Shown here: positions 9,021 through 18,861 of the stretch, piece by piece
Position numbering within the stretch: the first letter of the stretch is position 1
Layout: each line of letters opens with the position of its first letter
Assembly (NCBI RefSeq): GCF_014192335.1
Contig: NZ_JACHXU010000033.1
Span: 18,987 to 82,986 of the forward strand
Length of the DNA stretch: 64,000 bases
DNA from: Aporhodopirellula rubra
GTDB lineage: Bacteria; Planctomycetota; Planctomycetia; Pirellulales; Pirellulaceae
Direction: 5' to 3'
Made by a program: the position numbers and the translations under genes
Notes under the pieces: generated by a model
Told to the model about the DNA's origin: nothing
Seen by the model: only the letters and a program-made list of their open reading frames with translations
Database searches by the model: none

Positions 9021-9779
9021 ATGCTTGCAATTATCCAATCTGTTTCAGCCCTTCATCGACGTGGGCTGGATGTGTCCAAAACCTCGGTCGTCGCTTGTCT
9101 TGCAGTCGCGTTATGTCTGTCAGGAGGTGTCAGTTCGACCGCATTCGCAGTCGATGGATCGGTCATTGAGGGAAGCGTTGGCATCTGGGCGCCGTTGCTG
9201 CCTGAACTCACCGAAGTGGGCGGTGCATCCGATTCGGGCGATTCCGTCGGGACGTTGCTGGAACTTTCTGGACACCACCGCTTTGACGGCTATTTGACCA
9301 GCGTGGAGGCGGGCGTCGAATATGGAATCACCGATACCGTCGAGATGTTCGGCTATGAATTCCTACTTCGTGATACCTGGTCTTTTGATGTCGGTGAACT
9401 CTCCGCGGGGACTGGTTTCAGCCAAATGCAGTGGGACCGCGAATGGGCAAACCGAGAAATCGGTAACGATTACACCGGTGCCAAAATTCGCGGCGGATGG
9501 GAAACGACCTTCGGCCGGCAACCTATTTGGATCGATCTCACGCTCGGGATCTACGATTTCGACGGCAGTTATGACGACGGAGTCAACAACGAAACCATTT
9601 CCAAAGTCACCACGACGTGGGGATTGGATGTCAAAGCGGATTGTGATCGATTCGGAATTCCTATGCGTTTTGTCGGGGGAATCGACTACCTACGAGACAT
9701 GACAACCTGGCACGCCGGACAGATCTCGACCGATGACGGTTTGGCGTTAACGGGTGCGGTGGAATTCCGGCTGAGATAG
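9021..9779 (+). CDS. Exported beta-barrel-like hypothetical protein
   Basis: No family is recognised. The N-terminus has a signal peptide: a basic stretch followed by a hydrophobic core and SSTAFA just before VDGS. The mature part is rich in alternating aromatic and polar residues, Gly and Asp, with repeated short strands such as VEAGVEYGITD, WIDLTLGIYDF and GAVEFRLR. It ends in a strand finishing with Arg, which is suggestive of an outer-membrane or beta-sheet protein. The start is uncertain: ATG at 9021 has no clear ribosome site, and a GTG at 9072 would start right at the signal peptide. It follows the dockerin protease by about 200 bases on the same strand. Confidence 0.65.
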   Translation: MLAIIQSVSALHRRGLDVSKTSVVACLAVALCLSGGVSSTAFAVDGSVIEGSVGIWAPLLPELTEVGGASDSGDSVGTLLELSGHHRFDGYLTSVEAGVEYGITDTVEMFGYEFLLRDTWSFDVGELSAGTGFSQMQWDREWANREIGNDYTGAKIRGGWETTFGRQPIWIDLTLGIYDFDGSYDDGVNNETISKVTTTWGLDVKADCDRFGIPMRFVGGIDYLRDMTTWHAGQISTDDGLALTGAVEFRLR

Positions 9780-10108
9780 TCCGCCGTGAACATGATGGTT
9801 GCAATCCACGGTCCCAGCCATTTCATTGGACAACGATTCGAACGCCAGAGCGACTGAAAGTGCGTTGGAGGCTCGGTGCGACACCAGTGGCTTTTCGCCG
9901 TGTGCAATCCTGCGGTGGTGAGATTGTGGATCGCCCGAGTTCGAATCGGCTCGCTCGTCGGCGGTGGTTTTCTGACCCGCTCGGCTTCCGTTTCGGCGAT
10001 TCAGTCAGCGCTGGGCGTTCGGCTAATTCGCGTAAAATTAACCGCATGAAAAGGTGTTTTTTGGCGTAAGATTAGACTGCGTATTCTCAATGCCTCGCGA
10101 GTCTTTTC
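9780..10108. other. Intergenic region, 329 bases, no gene seen
   Basis: Open frames here are short and lack any recognisable protein pattern. An A/T-richer stretch near 10025-10080 (taaaattaaccgcatg, then tggcgtaagattag) could hold the promoter of the hydrolase that starts at 10109, but no clear -35/-10 pair can be claimed. Confidence 0.4.
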
Positions 10109-11284
10109 ATGCCCACTCTTCGTCCGTTCGGTCTTCTGCCAGTGCTCTGTTTCTCCTTCGCCGGAGCGACGCTGGCGAGCGGGCAAACGTTTTCCTCCGG
10201 GCCGTCGATTGTTCAGTTCGATGTCGTCGAATCTGGCGATGTGCAATCTGGCGAGGGGGCAGATGACAGTTTGCAGGCAGTTGATCAGCCATCCGTTGAC
10301 GATGAAGTCAGTCCCGAGCCAAGCGGCATCGAGCCGGCAGTTTCGACGGATTTGCCTGAGGAGGTTATTGAGCAGCGGTTGCAGGCAACGCCGACCGCAG
10401 AATTTGATGCCCGAGCGAACGATGAGATTTGGTTGGTCAGCAGCCGGCACCTCCGGTCGCGAGGTGGTAGCGTCGAACATCTCGACGTGCGGCGACGCGT
10501 CGATGGTTCACGGTGGCAATCCGAGTCGCCGCATTCGCTTCTTGGGAGCGACCCGACGGGATGGAATCGTCCCGTGGTCATCTTCGTCCATGGCAATCGC
10601 TGGGATTTGAACACGGCGATCCGACGCGGGCTTCAGGGTTACGACCAGACAATCGTCCCGTGGGACGAGGCGCCGTCGATTCGTTACGTGATTTGGACTT
10701 GGCCGGCGGACGAGATCCCCGGCCCGATTCGAGACGTCCGAGTCAAAGCGTCCAAGGCCGATCAGCATTCGTTTCACCTCGCCCGTTTTCTAAACGGGAT
10801 TTCCCCGCAAACGCCCATCTCCTTGATGGGATTCAGCTACGGTGGACGCGTCGCGTTGGGGGCACTTCATCTCATGGGGGGAGGTCGCGTTGACGGATGT
10901 GGTTTGGAAACCACGACTGGAATGACCCCTGCAGGCTATCCATCGCATCGGGTTAATTTGACGTTGGTCGTTCCCGCGATTCGCAACAGTTGCTTGATCG
11001 GCACGCGTTCGAAAGCCTACAGCCAAATCAATCACCTGTTTTTGGTCTACAACAGTCGCGACAAGTATTTGGGGCTGTTCAAATTCACTCGATTTAGCGG
11101 AAAGACACCCGCTCTTGGATACACCGGTATTTGTGGCTTGAACCGCCTCGCCGATCACCCGTATCGTGTGGATCAATTTAACGCATCACGCGCCGTTGGT
11201 GCCGAACACTCGTTTTTAGAATACATTAGCGACCATCGAGTCGAGGCACGCTTACGCAATCACTTGCTCACGCCGACGCGATAA
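10109..11284 (+). CDS. Exported alpha/beta hydrolase (DUF900-like)
   Basis: This is a probable serine hydrolase outside the cytoplasm; its substrate is unknown. It has a signal peptide (hydrophobic core LLPVLCFSFAGATLASGQ) and a low-complexity acidic linker of about 100 residues. The alpha/beta-hydrolase core follows, with oxyanion-region motif VIFVHGNRWD, nucleophile elbow GFSYGG (Ser of GxSxG), an Asp candidate in YNSRDKYLG and a His candidate in VGAEHSFLEY. This order of Ser, Asp and His fits the fold. The frame starts at ATG 10109. It stands alone between the beta-barrel-like protein and lnt on the same strand. An esterase or lipase role is inference from the fold. Confidence 0.8.
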   Translation: MPTLRPFGLLPVLCFSFAGATLASGQTFSSGPSIVQFDVVESGDVQSGEGADDSLQAVDQPSVDDEVSPEPSGIEPAVSTDLPEEVIEQRLQATPTAEFDARANDEIWLVSSRHLRSRGGSVEHLDVRRRVDGSRWQSESPHSLLGSDPTGWNRPVVIFVHGNRWDLNTAIRRGLQGYDQTIVPWDEAPSIRYVIWTWPADEIPGPIRDVRVKASKADQHSFHLARFLNGISPQTPISLMGFSYGGRVALGALHLMGGGRVDGCGLETTTGMTPAGYPSHRVNLTLVVPAIRNSCLIGTRSKAYSQINHLFLVYNSRDKYLGLFKFTRFSGKTPALGYTGICGLNRLADHPYRVDQFNASRAVGAEHSFLEYISDHRVEARLRNHLLTPTR

Positions 11285-11511
11285 TGATTGGCGAATGCCA
11301 TTTGCGAAGTTCTTCGCGGTGGAGGGCGTTGAATCGTGATGCGGTGAGTTGCGTCGTCGTGATGCAAAAGGCGGTGCCGTGCACGAGGGCATGAATTCCT
11401 GGTGAGGGGGTTTGGGAGTGCCTCGAAACCTCGTCCGACCGGCCGTTGGACGCGCGATGTTCCCCGCTACGATTGATCCGCCCCTCGTTAATTTCACACG
11501 GAAGTGACCGA

Positions 11512-13344
11512 ATGAAACCTCAGGCTACTGCAACTTCGGCGACCGATTTGCTGGCGACCGATTTGCCGGCGGACAAACGATCGGCAAGGGGCACGTGGAT
11601 CGCCTCGTTAGCATCGGTCACAATGCTGTCCCTGTGCGGTCCGGCAACGAATCTATGGTTCCTGTCGTTCGCCGCGATCTCGCCTCTCTTTTTGATTTCG
11701 CGGAATGAATCGCGGATGTGGAAGTTGGCCGTTTACGCGTCGTTCTTTGGGTACTTTTTCGTTTCGTTGCAGGGGCTTCGGTACGCACATCCCTTGATGA
11801 TCTTTCCGCTCATTGCGCTGGCGGGCTACCTCGCGGTTTATCCGTTGCTGTTCGTCGCCATGCTGAAACAGTATGAGCGGACGACGAGTTCAGTATCGAG
11901 TCGTTTCTCAGGAGTGTTTCGGCTCATTCCGCTGTCGTTGGTGGCGGGCGTTATTTGGGTCGGCGGTGAGTTTGTACGGAACTACTTCGCAACGGGCATC
12001 TCGGTGCTCATGCTCGGTCATTCGCTCGCGGCGATGCCGTCTCCGACTCTAATACAAATTGCCGATTGCTTTGGCACCTACGGAGTCAGCTTTCTAATCG
12101 TCTTGGCCAACGCGGCGGTTGCCGACGTCGTCTTTGGCAAATGGTTGAAAGAGGGGCAGGCATCAAGCTCGCAATCGGATTCGGTTGAACGGTCACCGAG
12201 GCGATGGAGTCACGCCTGCTCGAGTTATCGTACGTCGGTTCCGATCGCGTTTGCGGCACTGTTGTTCACGCATGCCTATGGGCAGCGTGCACTCGACTAT
12301 CCAACCGTCGATTCGGAGACCACATTTATGCTGGTGGGGCGTGACGAACAGACGGAGTACCAGCAAGACTATCAGCGCGAGTTGGATATCTTCTCTGCGT
12401 ATGCTCGGCAATCCATCGACGCGGTCCGTGGAGGTAACCGCCCGATTGACGCGATCGTTTGGCCCGAATCGATGTTGTCAGGCGGCCAGCCCTGGTATAT
12501 CGCAGAAGAGAATCTGACCGTTCCTGCTGAAATGCGTGGCGAGGGAATGACGGTTAGCCAAATGCGTCAAATCATCGCGCAAACACAGGGCGATTTCACC
12601 CGCCGATCCGTCGACCTTGTAACGGCGATGAAAGATGACAAGACAATTCGATCACCATCAATCATCGGCGGATGCGGCGTGGTGAGATATGGTGAAACCG
12701 CGAAGCAGTTCAGTGGCGTGATCCATGTTGGAAGCGATGGTCAGGTTCGCGATACCTACGCGAAAAATCACTTGGTCATGTTCGGTGAATACATTCCGTT
12801 GATCAAATCGATTCCGGTTCTCAAAGAGATGGTTCCACCGGGATTGGGACTGGATGCTGGAACTGGGCCTGCCGTTTTCGACATCGGCGCGGCGAGAGTG
12901 TTGCCGAACCTGTGTATCGAAACGGCCGTCGAACGCATCACCGTCAATCACATGCGAACCATCTTGGATCGCGACGCCGCCTCGCTGCCGAACGTGATCG
13001 TGACGCTGACCAATGATGCTTGGTTTGATCACAGCGCCGTCGTCGCACATCACCTCCGGTGCGCGCAAATGGTCGCCATCGGATGCCGGCGTCCGATCTT
13101 GTCGGCAGCCAACGGTGGTCCGACGGCCTGGATCGACAGCAGCGGTCGCGTTGTCGAAAAGTTAGGGTTCGACGTTGCTGGTGAAATCACCGCGACCCCA
13201 AAGGTCGACGACCGTGTTAGCACTTATGTGCGATACGGCGCGTCGTTCGCTTTCCCGATGGGCGTCGCCTGGATCGCGGGATTGCTTGCCGTGCTTAGTA
13301 AGCTTTGGCGAAGACGGCCATTTTTTCAGCGGGGCGACCGGTAA
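11512..13344 (+). CDS. lnt: Apolipoprotein N-acyltransferase
   Basis: Lnt is an inner-membrane enzyme that transfers an acyl chain to the N-terminal cysteine of lipoproteins, the last step of their maturation. The N-terminal half has several hydrophobic membrane segments. The C-terminal half is the nitrilase-like catalytic domain with the Glu motif IVWPESML, the Lys motif YAKNHLVMFGEYIP, the Cys motif LPNLCIET and TNDAWFDHS. The Cys motif is CIET rather than the usual CYE. A final membrane segment ends the protein, at about 610 residues (E. coli form about 512). ATG 11512 has GGAAG upstream and is preferred to 11446. The 3' end overlaps the convergent proS by 50 bases. Confidence 0.9.
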   Translation: MKPQATATSATDLLATDLPADKRSARGTWIASLASVTMLSLCGPATNLWFLSFAAISPLFLISRNESRMWKLAVYASFFGYFFVSLQGLRYAHPLMIFPLIALAGYLAVYPLLFVAMLKQYERTTSSVSSRFSGVFRLIPLSLVAGVIWVGGEFVRNYFATGISVLMLGHSLAAMPSPTLIQIADCFGTYGVSFLIVLANAAVADVVFGKWLKEGQASSSQSDSVERSPRRWSHACSSYRTSVPIAFAALLFTHAYGQRALDYPTVDSETTFMLVGRDEQTEYQQDYQRELDIFSAYARQSIDAVRGGNRPIDAIVWPESMLSGGQPWYIAEENLTVPAEMRGEGMTVSQMRQIIAQTQGDFTRRSVDLVTAMKDDKTIRSPSIIGGCGVVRYGETAKQFSGVIHVGSDGQVRDTYAKNHLVMFGEYIPLIKSIPVLKEMVPPGLGLDAGTGPAVFDIGAARVLPNLCIETAVERITVNHMRTILDRDAASLPNVIVTLTNDAWFDHSAVVAHHLRCAQMVAIGCRRPILSAANGGPTAWIDSSGRVVEKLGFDVAGEITATPKVDDRVSTYVRYGASFAFPMGVAWIAGLLAVLSKLWRRRPFFQRGDR

Positions 13345-14794
13345 AGAAGCACGTCCCTGGTTCGTCGTTGCCATCACGTGGCACGCAACGAATCGTGACT
13401 TTGAGTTCCTTTAGCAACGGTTCGATCGCGTCTTCGTCGGCGAAATAGCAATTGGCAAAACCGCCGTGAATTTTGTCTTCGTCCTTGGTCGTGAAGAATT
13501 CGCGGAATTCGGTCTCACTGGTGATGTTCACCGTGTTGGATTCTCGCAGCTCGAGTGCGGCGGCAAACAATTCGCTTTGCAACGTTTCGAGTTTGTCTGA
13601 AATCGTGCTGACGATTTCCTCACGCGAGATCCCAAAGCTCTTCGGTTGGTTGCGAACACTGCAGAAGACGCTGCCTTTGGCGATGTCTTTGGGACCGACC
13701 TCTAATCGAATCGGGACGCCCCGTTTGACGTGATACCATTTCTTCTCGCCGCCTCGAATGTCGCGGTCATCAATGATGACGCGAACCGGAGCGCCGGCGT
13801 AGGTTTGAGCCGCGAGCTCGGCACGCAACGAGTTGACGAATTCCATCACTTCGGTGCGTGAATCGTCTTTGTAGATGGGTTGGATCACGACTTGTGCCGG
13901 TGCCAAACGCGGCGGCAAAACGAGGCCATCGTCGTCGCTGTGCGTCATGATCAATGCGCCGATCAACCGGGTGCTGACGCCCCACGATGTCGTCCAAGCA
14001 TATTCGATGCCGCCGGTTTCGCTTTGGAATTTGATCTCTTGGGCCTTGGCGAAATTCTGACCCAGGAAGTGGCTCGTGCCCGCTTGCAACGCTTTGCGGT
14101 CCTGCATCATTGCTTCGATCGACAACGTTTCGACCGCACCCGGGAATCGCTCTTTCGGTGTTTTGCTGCCGACGATCACTGGCATCGCCATCCAGTCTTG
14201 AGCGAAGTCGCGATACACGTCGACCATCTGTTCGGTTTCGGCGATCGCTTCCTCGGCCGTTGCGTGAACGGTATGTCCTTCCTGCCAAAGGAACTCAGCG
14301 GTCCGCAAGAACATCCGTGTCCGCATTTCCCAGCGGACGACGTTGGCCCATTGGTTGATGAGGATCGGCAGATCGCGGTAGCTCTGTACCCATTTGGCGT
14401 AGGTTGCACCGATGATCGTTTCGCTGGTGGGCCGAACGATCAGAGGTTCTTCGAGTTTTCCGGCCGGACGCAATCCGCCATCGGGGTCGGGCTCGAGTCG
14501 GTGGTGAGTTACGACGGCGCACTCTTTGGCAAAACCTTCGACGTGTTCGGCTTCCTTCTCGAGGTAGCTCATTGGAATGAACAGCGGGAAGTACGCGTTC
14601 TGGTGCCCGGTCGCTTTGAACATGTCATCGAGGGCACGTTGAATGTTCTCCCAAAGTTGATAGCCCCACGGCTTGATCACCATGCACCCACGCACGGGCG
14701 AGTTCTCGGCCAAATCAGCCGCACGAATCACCTGCTGATACCACTCGGGATAATCGGCCTCACGAGTTGGGCTGATCGCTGTCTTTGGGGCCAT
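13295..14794 (-). CDS. proS: Prolyl-tRNA synthetase, eukaryote/archaeal-like short form (ProS type 3)
   Basis: This enzyme charges tRNA-Pro with proline in the cytoplasm. The 499-residue protein is of the short class, without the roughly 180-residue bacterial editing insertion. Class II motifs are visible: EWYQQVIRAADL and PVRGCMVIKPWGY near the start, RPTSETIIG, RWEMRTRMFLRTAEFLWQEGHT and HSDDDGL. The C-terminus ends in a Tyr (AVFAKAY), as in this class. The start ATG at 14794 (MAPKTAIS) is preferred; a longer frame to 14884 adds a basic segment without family similarity. Its 3' end overlaps lnt on the other strand. A tRNA-Pro(TGG) gene lies at the far end of the window but is not linked. 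Confidence 0.95.
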   Translation of the reverse strand: MAPKTAISPTREADYPEWYQQVIRAADLAENSPVRGCMVIKPWGYQLWENIQRALDDMFKATGHQNAYFPLFIPMSYLEKEAEHVEGFAKECAVVTHHRLEPDPDGGLRPAGKLEEPLIVRPTSETIIGATYAKWVQSYRDLPILINQWANVVRWEMRTRMFLRTAEFLWQEGHTVHATAEEAIAETEQMVDVYRDFAQDWMAMPVIVGSKTPKERFPGAVETLSIEAMMQDRKALQAGTSHFLGQNFAKAQEIKFQSETGGIEYAWTTSWGVSTRLIGALIMTHSDDDGLVLPPRLAPAQVVIQPIYKDDSRTEVMEFVNSLRAELAAQTYAGAPVRVIIDDRDIRGGEKKWYHVKRGVPIRLEVGPKDIAKGSVFCSVRNQPKSFGISREEIVSTISDKLETLQSELFAAALELRESNTVNITSETEFREFFTTKDEDKIHGGFANCYFADEDAIEPLLKELKVTIRCVPRDGNDEPGTCFFTGRPAEKMAVFAKAY

Positions 14795-15098
14795 AGGACG
14801 AGGGTTGAGAGTTAGGAGGTTTGAGAGAAAAAACGGACGAAGCCGACAACGACGGACAGTACCGCGCATCGAACACGGTGACAACGTTCACCACTGCGTG
14901 ATTTCCGCATCGAAAGCGAGATTGGAACGCTTTGTTGTGCGTTCTAGATCTCGCGTTGCAGAGATGAGTGGTAGATCACGGGCAAGCCACACGGCCTCTC
15001 TAGGGAAGCCGGTCTGTTGTTGGATCGCTCCGTTTCATCACGTGCTGGTCGGTGCTCGCGTTCCCGGATGCAACGCTCAGGGAGTGATGGCCCGCGAA
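14795..15098. other. Intergenic region, about 300 bases, between carA and proS
   Basis: No gene with recognisable protein content is seen. A plus-strand frame through 14805-15419 is a shadow that runs into carA on the other strand. Both flanking genes are on the minus strand, so the region holds the 3' end of carA and the leader of proS. I see no convincing terminator. Confidence 0.4.
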
Positions 15099-16283
15099 CT
15101 AGCTGCTCGGTTGGGCCGCAGTGAGGCTTTCCTGGAACTGCTGGAACAGGTAGTGGCTGTCGTGGGGGCCGGCGGCGGCTTCGGGGTGATACTGAACCGC
15201 GAAAGCGTCGGCTTCACGGTGACGCACTCCTGCGATCGTATCGTCGTTGAGGTGACGGTGGGTCACCTCAAGGCAATCCGGCAGGTCCTTGTCATCGACA
15301 GCGAAACCGTGATTCTGAGTCGTGATTTCGACTTTCTCCGTCTTGACGTTGAAGACTGGTTGGTTGGCACCACGATGGCCGAATTTCAACTTGAACGTCT
15401 TCGCACCACATGCGAGTGACAAGAGTTGATGGCCCAGGCAAATTCCGAACACGGGCACTTTGCCGATCAAATTCGAAATGGATTCGTGAGCGTACGTCAA
15501 CGGTTCCGGGTCGCCAGGTCCGTTCGATAAGAACACGCCGGTCGGTTCGAGACGCAGGATATCGTCCGCCGATGTGTTTCCAGGAACGATCGTCACGCGG
15601 TTTCCTCGTGATCGCAGGTGGCGAGGGATATTCCATTTCATCCCAAAGTCCATGCACACGACGTGAGGGCGATCGGAATCGTCGACGTTGTCCGCGTTGG
15701 TCACGATTTTCGCGCCGCGGGCAACTTCGACCGCTGTCCATTCGTCGAGTTCGTGTGTCCACATTTCTTGCTGACCGGGCATCACTTCCTTGACCAAGTC
15801 ACGGCCGACGAGGCTCGGTGCGGCCTTGGCTTTGGCGACGAGCGATGCGTCATCGAGGTCTTCGGTCGACAAGATCCCTTGCATCGCGCCGACGCTTCGG
15901 ATGCGTCGCACGAGGGCGCGAGTGTCCACACCCATCAGTCCCATCACGTTGTTGCGGGCCAAGTATTCGGCCAGCGGACCTTCGGATCGATAGTTACTGT
16001 GAATCCGACTCTCGTTGCGGATCACAAATCCGGCTAGCGATGTGCCTTGTCGTTCAACGTCGATCGAGTTGACGCCGTAGTTGCCGATTTCCGGATAGGT
16101 CATCGTGACAATCTGGCCGCAATAGCTTGGATCCGTCAGGATTTCCTGGTAGCCGGTCATCGACGTGTTGAAGACGACCTCGCCGGCCACCTCTCCGGTG
16201 GCACCGAGTGAGCGGCCTGAATAGACCGTGCCATCCTGGAGAGCGAGTTTTGCCGGTTTGGAAACGTTATTTGAATCGGTCAT
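15099..16283 (-). CDS. carA: Carbamoyl-phosphate synthase small subunit (glutaminase)
   Basis: CarA hydrolyses glutamine and passes ammonia to CarB for carbamoyl phosphate, feeding arginine and pyrimidine synthesis. The N-terminal CarA domain is recognised by VVFNTSMTGYQEILTDPSY and YPEIGNYG. The C-terminal class I glutamine amidotransferase domain has the nucleophile in GICLGHQ and the His/Glu pair in YHPEAAAGP. Length (394 residues) is normal. The ATG at 16283 is used; an upstream GTG at 16310 would only add nine residues. No carB is present in the window, so the subunits are unlinked here. Confidence 0.96.
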   Translation of the reverse strand: MTDSNNVSKPAKLALQDGTVYSGRSLGATGEVAGEVVFNTSMTGYQEILTDPSYCGQIVTMTYPEIGNYGVNSIDVERQGTSLAGFVIRNESRIHSNYRSEGPLAEYLARNNVMGLMGVDTRALVRRIRSVGAMQGILSTEDLDDASLVAKAKAAPSLVGRDLVKEVMPGQQEMWTHELDEWTAVEVARGAKIVTNADNVDDSDRPHVVCMDFGMKWNIPRHLRSRGNRVTIVPGNTSADDILRLEPTGVFLSNGPGDPEPLTYAHESISNLIGKVPVFGICLGHQLLSLACGAKTFKLKFGHRGANQPVFNVKTEKVEITTQNHGFAVDDKDLPDCLEVTHRHLNDDTIAGVRHREADAFAVQYHPEAAAGPHDSHYLFQQFQESLTAAQPSS

Positions 16284-16606
16284 AGACAATGTCTTCAGTG
16301 CGGGAGGCACACTCGCGATTAGTCGAGCTTAAAACGAGATTAAACGAAAACCGCGGGCGGCGAATTGTTTGACGAAAGTATCGCTTCGCGAATCGATCTG
16401 TTCCAGGGGTAGCCTTCACATTCTCATCACGAAAGGTACGCAAATTGCGTCTCTGCTCGCGTTCGTGAGTGACAATTACGGATGCGGCGACTTGTTAGGA
16501 TGCTCAAACGTCTTCTTTTTTGCTTCGTCGCCTCACCTTTGTTGCCACACCCTCGTACCATTAAGGCACCTGACGGCGAACATCATGCCCGTTGGGAGCG
16601 TTTTCA

Positions 16607-17938
16607 ATGAGGACGACTCACAAGAGCCGTAGTATTGTTCGACGTCAGCCCCCCCGCCTAACATTCCCCAGAAATCTGCCAATGTCCGCCGTGGAGAAAA
16701 TGCACGAAATGATTCATCGCCTTTCCATGACCGCCACCCCTTTTGTGGTCGCTGCCGCTCTGAGTGCGGTTCCGTTTACCCATGGCAATTTGGCTCGCGC
16801 AGAGTCTCCGGAGCAGGGCGTCGCAGCGACGACCGAGGCTGAACAGGGGGGCAATCTGGACCGTCGAATCAACGTGCTCGTTGACCGCGGAATCGAATTC
16901 CTGAGAACACGCGGGCAAAATGAGAACGGCGCATTTAGCGGCGAAACCGGCGCGGCCGTCACGGGTCTGTGCGTGCGAGCGATATTGGAACACCGCCCGG
17001 CGGCAGTCAATAACGACCCGGTGGTGAAAAAGTCGTTGGAATTTCTCGAATCAAAAATCCAGCCCGACGGCGGGATTTACGAAACCGGATCGCGGTACCG
17101 AAATTACGAAACATCCTCCGCCGTCCTCGCGTTGGTCGCCGCTAGCGAAGCGGCCGGTGACGCAGGTGACGGGCACCGAAAATACGACAGCATCCTGCGA
17201 CGCGCCGAGATGTTCCTGAAGGAAATCCAGTGGGATGAAGGCGAAGGCGTGACACCCAGCGATACCGCTTACGGCGGGGCCGGTTACGGTAGCCACTCGC
17301 GGCCGGATTTGTCCAACACGTCGTTCTTGGTCGAGGCTCTTCACGAATTGGGCAACGATGCCGAGGACGAGGCCATTCAGAAGGCACTCAATTTCGTCGC
17401 ACGGACTCAAAACCTGAGTCCTCCAGAGGGAGCGGCCGCTGGAAATGACACCGCTCATGGCGAAAAAATCGGCGACGGAGGTTTTTATTACACCCCCGCG
17501 GCCGGTGGCGAAAGTAAAGCGGGAGAAGAAGTCAACGGTGGACTCCGCAGCTACGGTTCGATGACTTACGCGGGGCTGAAAAGCATGATCTATGCAGGTT
17601 TGACTCCCGAGGACCCCCGAGTCGAAGCCGCACTCGGGTTCATTCGGAAGAACTACTCTCTCGAGAAAAACCCTGGAATGGGACCGCAGGGGCTGTTTTA
17701 CTACTACCACACCTTTGCCAAGGCTCTCGATGTTGCGGGGTTGGAGGTCGTCGATGCCGAGGGCGGCAAAGTCCATGATTGGCGAGTCGAGCTCGTCGAC
17801 ACGCTCGAATCGTTGCAGCAGCAAGATGGATCGTGGGTTAACCGCGACAGCGACCGCTGGATGGAAGGTGATCGCCAATTGGTAACCGCTTACTGTTTGT
17901 TGGCGTTGTCGCACGCGAAGTCGGATGCATCACGTTAA
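16607..17938 (+). CDS. Secreted protein with prenyltransferase/squalene-oxidase repeats (alpha-alpha toroid)
   Basis: The function is not known; the fold is that of terpenoid cyclases and protein prenyltransferases. A long signal segment is followed by repeats of the toroid type: DGGIYETGSRYRNYETSSAVLAL, GGAGYGSHSRPDLSNTSFLVEAL, GGLRSYGSMTYAGLKSMIYAGL and DGSWVNRDSDRWMEGDRQLVTAYCLLAL with short spacing and conserved aromatic residues. This recurs in many planctomycete exported proteins. GGGAG lies nine bases before ATG 16607, which decides the start over 16592 and 16682. No catalytic DxDD motif is visible, so a cyclase activity is not claimed. Confidence 0.82.
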   Translation: MRTTHKSRSIVRRQPPRLTFPRNLPMSAVEKMHEMIHRLSMTATPFVVAAALSAVPFTHGNLARAESPEQGVAATTEAEQGGNLDRRINVLVDRGIEFLRTRGQNENGAFSGETGAAVTGLCVRAILEHRPAAVNNDPVVKKSLEFLESKIQPDGGIYETGSRYRNYETSSAVLALVAASEAAGDAGDGHRKYDSILRRAEMFLKEIQWDEGEGVTPSDTAYGGAGYGSHSRPDLSNTSFLVEALHELGNDAEDEAIQKALNFVARTQNLSPPEGAAAGNDTAHGEKIGDGGFYYTPAAGGESKAGEEVNGGLRSYGSMTYAGLKSMIYAGLTPEDPRVEAALGFIRKNYSLEKNPGMGPQGLFYYYHTFAKALDVAGLEVVDAEGGKVHDWRVELVDTLESLQQQDGSWVNRDSDRWMEGDRQLVTAYCLLALSHAKSDASR

Positions 17939-18176
17939 GCGAGTGATCACGGGCGAAAACTGCGTCGGCGAACAGGGAACGTGCGTTTGTAAATCGGCAC
18001 GGAACCTTGTCTGGGTCTGTCGCTGGCTCGGTTGGCGAGAACCGAGCGGTGAGATAAGTTATCGTTGAACAGGCTGTCTGAGATTTCATACCGACCTTGC
18101 TGGCGCTTCGGCGGACCACGGCAACGTCGCTGAAATTCATTGGCAGACAACGTCACCTTTCGACCCGGATGCTTCC

Positions 18177-18857
18177 ATGGCGAGTTCTTCGATCTACAAC
18201 GTGCCGAACGCGCTGACAACAGTGCGGTTTGCGTTGGCGATCGCCGTGGTTGTTCTGATCCCGATGGGCGAAACGTGGCCCGCGTTAATCGTTTTCTTGA
18301 TCGCCGTCTCGACCGATTGGATGGACGGCTACTGGGCGAGGAAGTACGGGCAGGTCACGAAGCTGGGGCGAATCTTTGATCCCTTCGTCGACAAAATCAT
18401 CATCTGTGGTTCGTTCATCGCGTTGGTGGAAGTGGACGACAGCCCGGTGAAGTCGTGGATGGCAACGATCGTCGTTGCTCGCGAACTTCTCGTGACGAGC
18501 TTACGTGGCATCATCGAGGGTGCGGGCGGCGATTTCTCGGCTAGCTGGCTCGGGAAGTGGAAAATGGTTGTGCAGTGTGCGGCGGTGGTTGCTGCCTTGC
18601 TGACTTTTGTGGTTCTGCCCGTCCCCGCGTGGCTCAACATCACGACGTTGGTTCTTTTGTGGGGAGCCATTTTTATCACGGTCTATTCGGGGGTCGACTA
18701 CACATTGATCGCTGCCCGTGTGATGCAGTCGGATCCCCAAACGCTCACGCAAGTTGACGTGCCGGCTTCGGCGTCGATTCCGGCGGTTCCGAATGAGGAC
18801 GCGGGCGACGAAACTCACCGTGATGAAGCGGCCGGTTCGGTCTCCGATCGAGACTGA
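18177..18857 (+). CDS. pgsA: CDP-diacylglycerol--glycerol-3-phosphate 3-phosphatidyltransferase-like protein
   Basis: PgsA is an inner-membrane enzyme making phosphatidylglycerol phosphate from CDP-diacylglycerol and glycerol-3-phosphate. The 226-residue protein has the CDP-alcohol phosphotransferase motif DWMDGYWARKYGQVTKLGRIFDPFVD, matching D-x2-DG-x2-AR-x8-G-x3-D-x3-D in full. There are about five hydrophobic segments. The N-terminal NVPNALTTVRFALA is typical of PgsA. The C-terminal 35 residues are hydrophilic and acidic. It starts at ATG 18177 and is followed after 4 bases by the CPBP protease, so the two are probably co-transcribed. Substrate alcohol (glycerol-3-phosphate) is from family similarity. 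Confidence 0.92.
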   Translation: MASSSIYNVPNALTTVRFALAIAVVVLIPMGETWPALIVFLIAVSTDWMDGYWARKYGQVTKLGRIFDPFVDKIIICGSFIALVEVDDSPVKSWMATIVVARELLVTSLRGIIEGAGGDFSASWLGKWKMVVQCAAVVAALLTFVVLPVPAWLNITTLVLLWGAIFITVYSGVDYTLIAARVMQSDPQTLTQVDVPASASIPAVPNEDAGDETHRDEAAGSVSDRD

Positions 18858-18861
18858 TTTC

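Noticed and set aside
13880..14815. Long plus-strand frame of 311 residues
   Set aside because: It is fully antisense to proS, which has all class II synthetase motifs.
14805..15419. Plus-strand frame of 204 residues with GGAGG before it
   Set aside because: The second half is antisense to carA, and no protein-like pattern is seen; the GGAGG is probably chance.
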